Part shown: one piece after another, positions 8,976-16,054 of the stretch
Layout: each line of letters opens with the position of its first letter
Position numbering within the stretch: the stretch's first letter is position 1
From: Phycisphaerales bacterium UBA1845
GTDB taxonomy: Bacteria; Planctomycetota; Phycisphaerae; UBA1845
NCBI GenBank assembly: GCA_002338715.1
Contig: DDIR01000016.1
Span: forward strand, 3,702 to 26,703
Length of the DNA stretch: 23,002 nt
Direction: 5' to 3'
Notes under the pieces: generated by a model
What the model was told of the DNA's origin: nothing
The model's database searches: none
What the model saw: the letters and a program-made list of their open reading frames with translations, nothing else
Program-made: the position numbers and the translations under genes

Positions 8976-9801
8976 CGGCATCTCCTTTGGGGGCGTCCTC
9001 CATCAGTTGCGTCAGGAGGCGCCTGGTCAGCGTCGAACACATCGCCCGGCGATAGACGGCTGACCCGCGCTGATCGTCGATCGGGCTGACTTCCTGCGCG
9101 ACGAGGTTGGCTACATCGTCGATCAATCCGGGTGAAAGCGTTTCGCCGTTGAGTAGCGCCGAAGCTTTCGGCGTTATTTTGGGAATCGGACCGACGCAAC
9201 CGAAAGCGAGTTTGGTTTTCTTGTCTTCGTTTTGCGACACGGCGCAACAGACGAGGCTGATGTTGACGGCTCCCCGCTTGCCGATCTTGTACCAACGCGA
9301 TCGGGGGTTGTTGGGGATGCGGACGGCTTGGATGAGTTCGTCGTCGGCTAAGGCGGTTTTGCGATAGTCGATGAAGTAGTCGACGAGCGGCATCCAGCGC
9401 TGCCCGCGATCCTTGCTGGCCAACTGAACGTCTGCGCCTAAGGCAAGCAGGGCCACGCAGCCGTCACCGGCTGGCGATGCGGTGGCGATGTTTCCGCCGA
9501 TCGTGCCCATGTTGCGGATGGCGGGTCCGCCGACGGAAAGCGACGCTTCCCGCAGGGCGCGGACGTGCAGCTTGCCGAGTTGGGCGAAGGTTGCGCCCGC
9601 TCCCAGAATCAGGTGGCCGTTTTCGCGATCGATCTTGCGGATGGCTTTGATGCGGGAGAGGTCGAGGAAGCACGTTGGTTTGATCGCGCCATGGTTCATC
9701 GCGACCACGACATCGGTGCCGCCGTTGATGACGGTGGCGTCAGCGCCCAACTCGCTGCGGAGTTCGAGGGCTTGTTCAAATGTCATCGGTTGATGAAACA
9801 T
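8968..9801 (-). CDS. Molybdenum hydroxylase FAD-binding medium subunit
   Basis: 277 residues, typical for the CoxM/XdhB-type FAD subunit. The flavin-binding motifs are N-G-G-T-D (26-30) and TIGGNIATASPAGD (100-113), with the CO-dehydrogenase-flavoprotein C-terminal domain from about 165. It takes electrons from the [2Fe-2S] subunit and hands them to NAD+ or another acceptor. It is the first gene of the FAD, FeS, Mo operon, in the common coxMSL-like order. No convincing Shine-Dalgarno precedes ATG 9801, and an internal ATG at 9786 is possible. The zinc-ribbon gene ends 71 bp upstream on the same strand, so read-through from there is possible. Confidence 0.9.
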   Translation of the reverse strand: MFHQPMTFEQALELRSELGADATVINGGTDVVVAMNHGAIKPTCFLDLSRIKAIRKIDRENGHLILGAGATFAQLGKLHVRALREASLSVGGPAIRNMGTIGGNIATASPAGDGCVALLALGADVQLASKDRGQRWMPLVDYFIDYRKTALADDELIQAVRIPNNPRSRWYKIGKRGAVNISLVCCAVSQNEDKKTKLAFGCVGPIPKITPKASALLNGETLSPGLIDDVANLVAQEVSPIDDQRGSAVYRRAMCSTLTRRLLTQLMEDAPKGDADA

Positions 9802-9872
9802 AAGACGGATTGCACCCGCTATTGTCGGTCTTCACTTGCTTTCGGTTTTCGCTGCCAAGGGGCGGCGGAATG

Positions 9873-10757
9873 TTACGGCTGCGATGGCTCACCGGGTTCA
9901 GCGCCCGCATCGTCCGTCACGTCATCAGCCGGCTCGCCACCCGTACCGTCTGTTTGGTTCGTTGTTTCTTTTGCCGTTGTTTTTTCGCTTTGATCGTCCA
10001 GCGTTGTCTGCACGTTGGTCGTCGCCGCGGGTTTCGCCGGTGTACTGCCACCGCGCAGTTGAATCACCAGAAGCAGGATCGTGGTGGCGAGCAGGATAAA
10101 AAAGCCCGCGATAATCCATGCGGGGATGCGCTGCTGCGGCGATGGGGCTGGCGTCGTTCGATCGCTGCCAGCCGACTTGATCGCGCTACTGAGCAGTTCA
10201 AGTTCAGAGGACGTTTTTCGCACCGGCGCGGATTCGAGAATCTCTCCCGGCGGTCTGTCGAGGTTGACGGCGCAGTGGTGACAGTATGTGTCACTTTCCG
10301 TGGCTGGTGCCTGGCAATTCCAGCACATTCCGACGTATTTACACAGCTCGGGGGTCTTCGCCGCGAAGCGCCATTGGTGATCGGTGAAAGGCCCGCGCAC
10401 GATTGTCGTGGCTGTCACGATGCCGCGCCGCGCCTGGCGAATCAAACGCTCCATGTTCACGCCCGGGAAGGGGCGCACATGTTCCAAGACATACCACGGT
10501 CCGCTGTGCTGCTGCATGCGGATGAGCATTTCGACCGACAGGTCCTGGTTGCAGTAGCGGCAGGTGTTGTCGGTGATGCGCACCAGTTCACCGCACGACA
10601 CGCACGGTTTGGAATCGCCATGCCAGGCGCGCTGACCCAGCGGGCTCATCGGTCCGAGTCCGATCTTCGCAGCCCGTTCGATGGCGCTGAGTCCGTCGCC
10701 AAGGGGATGCCCCACGGGTCGTTGGGCGTTGGTCGGATTGGTGGTGGGGTCGGCCAT
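9873..10757 (-). CDS. Membrane-anchored protein with two zinc ribbons and a GYF-like segment
   Basis: 294 residues; I do not recognise a named family. Zinc ribbon 1 uses C52-x2-C55 and C66-x2-C69. Zinc ribbon 2 uses C145-x2-C148 and C159-x2-C162. Between them, residues 86-135 start with G-P-W-Y-V and run through L-I-R-Q-A-R-R-G-I-V to a T-T-I-V-R-G-P-F stretch and W-R-F-A-A, resembling the GYF_2 domain pattern. One transmembrane helix spans about 211-233, leaving the zinc-ribbon part at the N terminus, likely cytoplasmic. A 60-residue disordered Thr/Glu/Asp/Gly-rich tail would then lie outside. Double-ribbon proteins with a membrane anchor often serve as adaptors, but no function can be assigned. 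It lies 76 bp after the TPR-YggX gene and 71 bp before the molybdenum hydroxylase operon, on the same strand. Confidence 0.75.
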   Translation of the reverse strand: MADPTTNPTNAQRPVGHPLGDGLSAIERAAKIGLGPMSPLGQRAWHGDSKPCVSCGELVRITDNTCRYCNQDLSVEMLIRMQQHSGPWYVLEHVRPFPGVNMERLIRQARRGIVTATTIVRGPFTDHQWRFAAKTPELCKYVGMCWNCQAPATESDTYCHHCAVNLDRPPGEILESAPVRKTSSELELLSSAIKSAGSDRTTPAPSPQQRIPAWIIAGFFILLATTILLLVIQLRGGSTPAKPAATTNVQTTLDDQSEKTTAKETTNQTDGTGGEPADDVTDDAGAEPGEPSQP

Positions 10758-10833
10758 TGTTGGTTTCTTCTCTTACCCTGATCGTTCAAACGTCTGTGAT
10801 GTAAATCATGCTGACGCGCGAGGCGAGCATTCT

Positions 10834-11430
10834 TTAGTCCATGATTTGCAGGAATTCTTTCATGTGTTCGTCAAACGCCTTTTGCGATTTGGCGTCGGCG
10901 AGTTGGAGTCCCATTTCGTTGATCACTTTCGTGCCCATACCGATCCACTCGCGCCAGCAAGACTGGCACACATGGTTCCAGACCTTCTCTCCCAGGTCGC
11001 CCTTGAAGGGGCGCTCGGGCATCTTCGCGGATGGTCGCCCACACCGGGAGCAGAAAAAGTCCGCGCCGTCGGCGACCTTGGCGACGTCGGCGGCTTTGGT
11101 CTTGGCTTCGGGTACGGTTCCGCCAAGTTCGGTGATGAGTTTGCCCATGGCGTCGCGGGGCATGAGGTCGCCTTTTTCATCGGCGACTTCAAAACCGCGG
11201 GTCAGGGTTTGCACGGCTTGCTCGTTTTGACCGAGCTGTTTCTGCGCTTCGCCGAGGAATTGGTACGCCTTGGAAAAGGATGGATTCAATTCAAGCGTTC
11301 GTTTCAAAGGCGCAACAGCCTCCTCGAAGCAGTTTTCGTCCAGGTAGGCCTTCCCCAGACTGAAATGACCCATCTCGTTTTGCGGGTCGGCTTCTGCCAT
11401 TTTCTTGAATTGTTCGATGCGTTCATTCAT
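10834..11430 (-). CDS. TPR protein with C-terminal Fe(II)-trafficking (YggX-like) domain
   Basis: 198 residues. Residues 1-87 form two or more TPR units (for example G-K-A-Y-L then A-V-A-P-L-K-R-T-L-E-L-N-P). Residues 125-195 match the YggX family: FC near the start, F-K-G-D-L-G-E-K-V-W-N (142-152) against the YggX P-G-E-L-G-K-R-I-Y-N, W159/W162, V-I-N-E-M-G-L (169-175) and M-K-E-F-L near the end. YggX is a small protein linked to Fe(II) handling and protection of Fe-S enzymes from oxidants. Unlike E. coli YggX, which has one conserved cysteine, this copy has two CxxC pairs (C127/C130 and C155/C158) that could bind zinc or iron. It precedes the zinc-ribbon and Fe-S/molybdenum hydroxylase genes on the same strand. 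Confidence 0.78.
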   Translation of the reverse strand: MNERIEQFKKMAEADPQNEMGHFSLGKAYLDENCFEEAVAPLKRTLELNPSFSKAYQFLGEAQKQLGQNEQAVQTLTRGFEVADEKGDLMPRDAMGKLITELGGTVPEAKTKAADVAKVADGADFFCSRCGRPSAKMPERPFKGDLGEKVWNHVCQSCWREWIGMGTKVINEMGLQLADAKSQKAFDEHMKEFLQIMD

Positions 11431-11494
11431 GCGGTGGTTCCTCGATGTTTGGGCGCGATTTCAGGCAATTCCCGTCGCGCGGGCAAAGCGCAAT

Positions 11495-11523
11495 ATCTTA
11501 GCACCCAAGCGCCCAGTCTCCAA
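11495..11523 (-). promoter_or_regulatory. Candidate promoter for the TPR-YggX gene
   Basis: Read on the - strand: TTGGAG (-35), a 17-nt spacer, then TAAGAT (-10) preceded by TG one base away (an extended -10). It lies in the 164-bp gap between the end of the B12-GTPase gene and the TPR-YggX start, about 65 nt from that start. The -35 match is poor, so this is only a candidate. Confidence 0.35.
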
Positions 11524-11594
11524 GCAACGGAGTCCAACCGCCTGCATGCGTGCGTATTCGGTGATACCGTAAAAAGGACAGTCGATAATACCGT

Positions 11595-12695
11595 CTAGTT
11601 GAGCAAGAGATCGGCTGCGGCTTCGATGCCTTCACTGCGAACGGTGCTGACGCGGCAAATCGGACGACCCGTGCCGACGGCGCTCTTGAGTTGACCTTCG
11701 GTGGCGTCGGCGCCGGGCAGATCGCATTTGTTGATGATGAACATGTCGGCGATTTCCATGATGCCGGCTTTTGAAAACTGCACACTGTCGCCCGATTCGG
11801 GCATGAGAACGAGCAGTGTTTTGTCGACGACGTCGCGGATGGCCACATCGGACTGACCGGCTCCCACCGACTCGACGAGGATGTAATCGAAGCCGTACCC
11901 ATCCAGCGCGCGAATCACGTCGGCGCAGTGCGGGCCCAACCCGCCGTATTCCTTACCGCTTGAAAGTGAGCGGATGAAGAAGTTGTCGCCCGGCTCGCCC
12001 CACATCATGCGAAGTCGATCGCCCAGCAGCGCCCCGCCATGAACCGGGCTCGATGGATCAACCGCGACCACCGCGACTTTGAAACCCTTCTCGCACATGG
12101 CCTTTCCGAGCTTGCCGATCAGCGAACTCTTACCGACGCCGGGAGCACCGGTGATGCCGAAGACCTTGGCTGACCCGGCTGGCGGGGTCCACTTGCCATC
12201 AACCTGGTCGCGCTGAATGTACGTGATGAGCTGACCCAGTGCCGCATTGTTCTTGCTTTCGTATCCGGCGATCGCTTCAGACAGCGACAGGCGTTTGCGG
12301 TCGGCGGCTAGGACTTTGAATTTCTCGACGATGCCCTCGACGGAAGCGCCGGGGTTGAAGACGGCTGCACATCCCATCTCGTAAAGGAGATGGTGTTCGT
12401 CCTCGGGAACGATGCCGCCGAGAACGACGGGGACGTTTTCGATGCCGAGTTCCTTGCGGTGTCGAAGCACTTCGGGCATGACCGTGAGATGGGCAGCCGA
12501 CAACAGGCTCACGCCGACGACGTCGATGTCTTCCTGCATCGCGGCTAGCATCGTGCTTTGTGCGGTTTGCCAGAGGCCCGTGTAGATCACATCAAAGCCG
12601 GCATCGCGAAACGATCTTGCGAGAACTTTGACGCCGCGATCGTGTCCGTCGAGTCCGATTTTTGCGAGCAGTATTCGAATTGGGTGATCGGTCAT
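11595..12695 (-). CDS. B12-binding domain fused to MeaB-like GTPase (acyl-CoA mutase small subunit plus chaperone)
   Basis: 366 residues in two parts. Residues 5-135 are a cobalamin-binding domain with D16-G-H18-D-R-G21 (the His that ligates cobalt), V-S-L-L-S (62-66) and G93-G94. Residues 175-366 are a MeaB/ArgK-type G domain: Walker A GAPGVGKS (183-190), the V-D-P-S-S-P segment (212-217), E275-S-V-G-x-G-Q281 and N322-K-C-D325. This is the order seen at the N terminus of IcmF, but the mutase domain is absent and is encoded by the preceding gene. The dimerising C-terminal arm of free-standing MeaB is also missing. The protein should carry adenosylcobalamin for the mutase and, by GTP hydrolysis, gate its loading and repair. 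It is the last gene of the operon, 132 bp after the mutase gene, with a repeat element in between. ATG 12695 has a GAG 6-8 nt upstream. Confidence 0.88.
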   Translation of the reverse strand: MTDHPIRILLAKIGLDGHDRGVKVLARSFRDAGFDVIYTGLWQTAQSTMLAAMQEDIDVVGVSLLSAAHLTVMPEVLRHRKELGIENVPVVLGGIVPEDEHHLLYEMGCAAVFNPGASVEGIVEKFKVLAADRKRLSLSEAIAGYESKNNAALGQLITYIQRDQVDGKWTPPAGSAKVFGITGAPGVGKSSLIGKLGKAMCEKGFKVAVVAVDPSSPVHGGALLGDRLRMMWGEPGDNFFIRSLSSGKEYGGLGPHCADVIRALDGYGFDYILVESVGAGQSDVAIRDVVDKTLLVLMPESGDSVQFSKAGIMEIADMFIINKCDLPGADATEGQLKSAVGTGRPICRVSTVRSEGIEAAADLLLN

Positions 12696-12729
12696 GAATT
12701 ACTCGTTTGATTGGTACGTTGCGATTGAG

Positions 12730-12803
12730 GTGCCACTGCTCTGTGAGCAGTGCGGGGCAAGTAGAGTCCACGTTCAATTACACTGCTCACAGAGCAGTGG
12801 CAC
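12730..12803. repeat. REPIN-like inverted repeat element, copy 2
   Basis: The arms at 12730-12752 and 12781-12803 are identical to those at 6026-6100, in the same head-outward pairing, with a 28-bp spacer. The spacers differ in sequence apart from a shared GGGC near the left arm, and both copies are followed by GTTT. This copy sits inside an operon, between the mutase catalytic gene and the B12-GTPase gene. Its transcript could fold into two small hairpins or one long stem, which may affect mRNA decay or the ratio of the two products. Confidence 0.85.
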
Positions 12804-12827
12804 GTTTCGTTGTTTAAGGTCTTCTGG

Positions 12828-14426
12828 CTACCATTCCGGGCCGCCGTCGTAGCGTCCAAACACGCTGGCCATCACTTCCATCATCTCGCCCACGGTTGCG
12901 TCGGCTTTGGCCGCATCGATCAAGAACGGCATCACATTCGCATCGTCAGCGGCTGCTTTCCGCAGGGCTTCGAGCGATTGCTGATGACGTTTGGCGTCGC
13001 GATCGCGTTTCAACTGCTGCAATCGAGCCACCTGCTGTTTTTCGACGTCGGCTCCGATCTTGAGTACGTCGATACGCTCGTAATCCTTCTCGACATACTT
13101 GTTGACGCCGACGACTTCGGCTTCTCCGGAGTCGAACGCGAGACTTTGCTTGATCGCAGAATCGGCGATGGAGCGGCGGAAGTAGCCGTGTTCAATCGCG
13201 CCGATCACGCCGCCGAGATCGTCGATTTCGCGGAAGATTTCGTTGGCTTCCGCTTCCATTTCGTTCGTTTTGTTTTCGATAAACCAACTGCCGCCGAGCG
13301 GGTCGGCGACGCTGGTCACGTTGGTTTCGCAGGCGATGATCTGCTGGGTGCGAAGAGCCAACTTGACCGCGTTTTCGGTCGGTAATGCCAGCGTTTCGTC
13401 CATGCTGTTGGTGTGCAGCGATTGCACGCCCGCGAGGACTGCCGCCAACGCCTGATAGGCGACGCGGACGACGTTGTTGGTCGGTTGCTGCTCGGTCAGG
13501 GTGACGCCAGCCGTCTGCGCGTGGCAGCGCATCCACCAGTTGCGTTCGAGTTTGGCGCCGTACTTGTCGCGCATCACCTTCGCCCAGATGCGGCGGGCGG
13601 CGCGGATCTTGGCGATCTCTTCGAAGAAATCGTTGTGCACGTCGAAGAAGAAGCTGAGGCGTTTGGAGAACTCGTCAATGTCGAGACCGCGCTCAAGGGC
13701 GTGTTCGACGTAGGACATCCCGTCGGCCAACGTGAACGCCAACTCCTGCGCCGCGCTCGCACCGGCTTCTCTGATGTGATACCCGCTGATGCTCACTGTG
13801 TTCCACTGCGGCATGTGGTGCGTGCCGTATTCGATGGTGTCGGTGACGAGTTTGACGCTGGGCCGCGGCGGGAAGACGTATTCGTTTTGTGCGTGAAATT
13901 CCTTGAGGATGTCGTTTTGCAGCGTGCCGCGGAGTTTGTCGGGCCCGACGCTTTTTTCCTCAGCCACCGCGATATAAAACGCGAGCAGGATAGCCGCGGG
14001 CGCGTTGATGGTCATGGACGTACTGACTTGATCCAGCGCGATGCCGTCGAAGAGGCGACGCATGTCGTCGAGGCTGGAGACTGCCACCCCGCACTTGCCG
14101 ACTTCGCCGAGTGACAACGGGTCGTCACTGTCACGGCCCATGAGCGTCGGTAAATCGAAGGCCGTGCTCAGTCCGGTTTGTCCTTGTCCGAGCAGATATT
14201 TGAAACGTTCGTTGGTGTCTTCTGCCGATCCGAACCCGGCGAACTGGCGCATGGTCCACGTGCGCTTGCGATACATCTCCGGATGAATGCCGCGGGTGAA
14301 TGGAAACTCGCCGGGATTTGCGAGGTCGCGGGCATAGTCGATGCCAGCCACGTCCTGCGGACCGTAGAACGGTTTATCGTTTGCAACGGGCGCGGCTTGC
14401 GGGTCACTGATCGGCTTGGTGGCCAT
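12828..14426 (-). CDS. B12-dependent acyl-CoA mutase catalytic subunit, isobutyryl-CoA mutase type
   Basis: 532 residues forming the TIM-barrel and substrate half of a methylmalonyl-CoA mutase family enzyme, with no B12-binding domain of its own. An ungapped fit to P. shermanii methylmalonyl-CoA mutase (recalled from memory) puts R55 at Arg82, R60 at Arg87, Q170 at Gln197 and the catalytic H217 at His244. At the two specificity positions it has F62 (Tyr89) and Q180 (Arg207). Phe plus Gln at this spacing is the pattern of isobutyryl-CoA mutase (Phe80/Gln198), which interconverts isobutyryl-CoA and n-butyryl-CoA. The frame is open upstream to 14588, but that extension overlaps the hydratase gene and looks non-coding; ATG 14426 has GGAG 8 nt upstream and lies 5 bp after the hydratase stop. 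Its partner is the B12-GTPase protein encoded downstream. Automated annotation would probably call it methylmalonyl-CoA mutase. Confidence 0.9.
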   Translation of the reverse strand: MATKPISDPQAAPVANDKPFYGPQDVAGIDYARDLANPGEFPFTRGIHPEMYRKRTWTMRQFAGFGSAEDTNERFKYLLGQGQTGLSTAFDLPTLMGRDSDDPLSLGEVGKCGVAVSSLDDMRRLFDGIALDQVSTSMTINAPAAILLAFYIAVAEEKSVGPDKLRGTLQNDILKEFHAQNEYVFPPRPSVKLVTDTIEYGTHHMPQWNTVSISGYHIREAGASAAQELAFTLADGMSYVEHALERGLDIDEFSKRLSFFFDVHNDFFEEIAKIRAARRIWAKVMRDKYGAKLERNWWMRCHAQTAGVTLTEQQPTNNVVRVAYQALAAVLAGVQSLHTNSMDETLALPTENAVKLALRTQQIIACETNVTSVADPLGGSWFIENKTNEMEAEANEIFREIDDLGGVIGAIEHGYFRRSIADSAIKQSLAFDSGEAEVVGVNKYVEKDYERIDVLKIGADVEKQQVARLQQLKRDRDAKRHQQSLEALRKAAADDANVMPFLIDAAKADATVGEMMEVMASVFGRYDGGPEW

Positions 14427-14431
14427 CCTGC

Positions 14432-15181
14432 TTACTCCATCCAGTTCGTGGAACGCCGTTCGAGAAAAGCGCTGATGCCTTCCGTCGATTCGGCATGGTC
14501 GAAGCAAGCCGCAAAGGCCCGCGTTTCGTCGTTGGTTTTGATGGCCTGCTTGATCTGGCTGATCGCATGCGGGCTGCCGCGCCGACAACGGCGCATGAGT
14601 TCTTCGATTTTCGTGTCAAGGTCGCCTTCGTCGCTGGCGAGAATGTCAACCAGACCGGATTGATGCGCATCGGTTCCTTCGATCGCGTCGGCAGAGAACA
14701 TCAGGCGCTTGGCATGGTGCACCCCGATGCGGGCGCTGAGTCGCTGAATGCCCTTCCATCCCGGCACCAATCCGAGCGACGATTCGGGCAAGCCCAGTTT
14801 CGCCGAAGCGACCGCGGCTAAGAAGTCGCAGGCCATCGCCACTTCCAGACCGCCACCGAGGGCCGCACCGTGCAATCGAGCGATCGTGATGCAGGGCAGA
14901 TCGGCGATCGCGTCGAACGCTTTGTTGCCGCGATTGGAAAGTTCAGCCGCACCAGCTGCATCGAGGCTGGAAAGCTCCTTGATGTTCGCGCCGGCGACAA
15001 ACACTTTGCCTTCTGCGCCGAGGATGAAGTAGCGCACCTTCGGCGCGGACTTTACTTCCTGCGCCACTTCGGCGATGCGATCGATGACGCTGCTGCTTAA
15101 GACGTTCAAACCGCCGTCGGTTTTGAAGGTCGCCTCGGCTACGTCTTTGTTGATGGTTAGATCGAGTGTCGTTTCGCTCAT
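14432..15181 (-). CDS. Enoyl-CoA hydratase (crotonase family)
   Basis: 249 residues, a full-length crotonase. The oxyanion-hole segment A-G-A-N-I-K-E-L is at 63-70 and H-G-A-A-L-G-G-G-L-E at 104-113. E113 and E133 (in L-P-E-S-S-L-G) are 20 residues apart, matching Glu144 and Glu164 of rat enoyl-CoA hydratase, so true hydratase activity is likely rather than another crotonase reaction. The expected step is crotonyl-CoA or a related short enoyl-CoA to the 3-hydroxyacyl-CoA. It starts 9 bp after the dehydrogenase gene and ends 5 bp before the mutase gene; the mutase ribosome site GGAG overlaps its last codons, suggesting coupling. The substrate chain length is inferred from neighbours. Confidence 0.88.
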   Translation of the reverse strand: MSETTLDLTINKDVAEATFKTDGGLNVLSSSVIDRIAEVAQEVKSAPKVRYFILGAEGKVFVAGANIKELSSLDAAGAAELSNRGNKAFDAIADLPCITIARLHGAALGGGLEVAMACDFLAAVASAKLGLPESSLGLVPGWKGIQRLSARIGVHHAKRLMFSADAIEGTDAHQSGLVDILASDEGDLDTKIEELMRRCRRGSPHAISQIKQAIKTNDETRAFAACFDHAESTEGISAFLERRSTNWME

Positions 15182-15190
15182 GTTTTCAAT

Positions 15191-16054
15191 TTACTCGTAT
15201 TCGTAGAAACCGCGTTTGGTTTTGTTGCCCAATCGACCCGCGAGCACCATCTTGCGAAGCAGCGGCGCGGGGCTGTACTTGTCTTCACCCAAGTCGCGGT
15301 GCAGGACGTTTAGGATATCATAGCATACGTCCAAGCCGATCAGATCCGCCAGCCGCAGCGGGCCCATCGGGTGGGCCATCCCCAGCTGCATGATGCCATC
15401 GATCGCTTCCGGAGTCGCCACGCCATCCTGCAAGCACAGAATCGCTTCATTGATCATAGGCATCAGGATTCGGTTCGACACGAAACCGGGATGATCGTTG
15501 GCCCGAAGCGGCGTTTTGCCGACGGCTTCTGCGAGCGCGTGGACTTTGTCGTAGGTTGCGTCGCTCGTCTCCAAACCCATCACGATCTCGACGAGTTTCA
15601 TCACCGGGACCGGGTTGAAAAAGTGCATGCCGATAAAGAGCGTCGGATTCTTCGTGACGGCGGCTAGCTCGGTGATGCTGATGCTGCTGGTGTTGCTTGC
15701 GCGGATGGCGTCGTCAGCCAACAGATCGTCGACCCCTTTGAAGATGCTCTTTTTGATGTCGGGTCGTTCGCTGGCGGCTTCGACAAATAGCTGCACAGGT
15801 TTGAACGCCGACAGTTCATTCACCGGCGTGATGCGTTTCAGCGCCGCGTCTTTTTCGACGGCAGTGATGCGCTCTTTGCTGACGCTGCGCTCAAGCAGTT
15901 TTTCGATCGTCGCGATCGCCGAGTCGATGGCGGCTTCGTTGGCATCGTGAACCAAAACGTCGAATCCGCTCTGGGCAAAGACCTGGACGATGCCGCGTCC
16001 CATCGCGCCGGCTCCCACGACACCGACCGGTTTGCTTTTGTCAATTGCACTCAT
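15191..16054 (-). CDS. 3-hydroxybutyryl-CoA (3-hydroxyacyl-CoA) dehydrogenase
   Basis: 287 residues from ATG 16054, the size of Clostridium-type Hbd. The Rossmann fold starts with G-A-G-A-M-G (14-19). The catalytic His is H144 in G-M-H-F-F-N-P, paired with E156, and S-N-T-S-S (120-124) and H-P-G-F-V-S-N-R complete the family pattern. It oxidises (S)-3-hydroxybutyryl-CoA or a short relative to the 3-oxoacyl-CoA with NAD+. An ATG at 16069 is in frame, but 16054 is preferred: it overlaps the upstream stop as ATGA and has GGGAA about 9 nt upstream. It follows the acyl-CoA dehydrogenases and precedes the hydratase, so all the steps of one beta-oxidation turn short of thiolysis are together. Confidence 0.9.
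   Translation of the reverse strand: MSAIDKSKPVGVVGAGAMGRGIVQVFAQSGFDVLVHDANEAAIDSAIATIEKLLERSVSKERITAVEKDAALKRITPVNELSAFKPVQLFVEAASERPDIKKSIFKGVDDLLADDAIRASNTSSISITELAAVTKNPTLFIGMHFFNPVPVMKLVEIVMGLETSDATYDKVHALAEAVGKTPLRANDHPGFVSNRILMPMINEAILCLQDGVATPEAIDGIMQLGMAHPMGPLRLADLIGLDVCYDILNVLHRDLGEDKYSPAPLLRKMVLAGRLGNKTKRGFYEYE

Noticed and set aside
6127..9801. Carbon monoxide dehydrogenase (cox) identity for the three-gene molybdenum enzyme.
   Set aside because: Gene order fits, but the large subunit lacks the AYRCSFR loop of form I CO dehydrogenase and has RGFG-type hydroxylase motifs instead.
11564..11594. Direct repeat ATACCGT at 11564-11570 and 11588-11594, just after the B12-GTPase stop.
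   Set aside because: Seven bases repeated once is weak evidence for an operator, and it lies far upstream of the candidate -35 box.
9810..11598. Two long + strand open frames (about 323 and 305 codons at 9810-10781 and 10681-11598).
   Set aside because: They lie opposite the zinc-ribbon and TPR-YggX genes, whose - strand products have clear motifs; the + strand translations show none. Long antisense frames are common at this GC content.
14427..14588. In-frame upstream extension of the mutase gene (54 more codons).
   Set aside because: It lies wholly antisense-free but inside the hydratase coding region in another frame, has no family similarity, and ATG 14426 has a good ribosome site.
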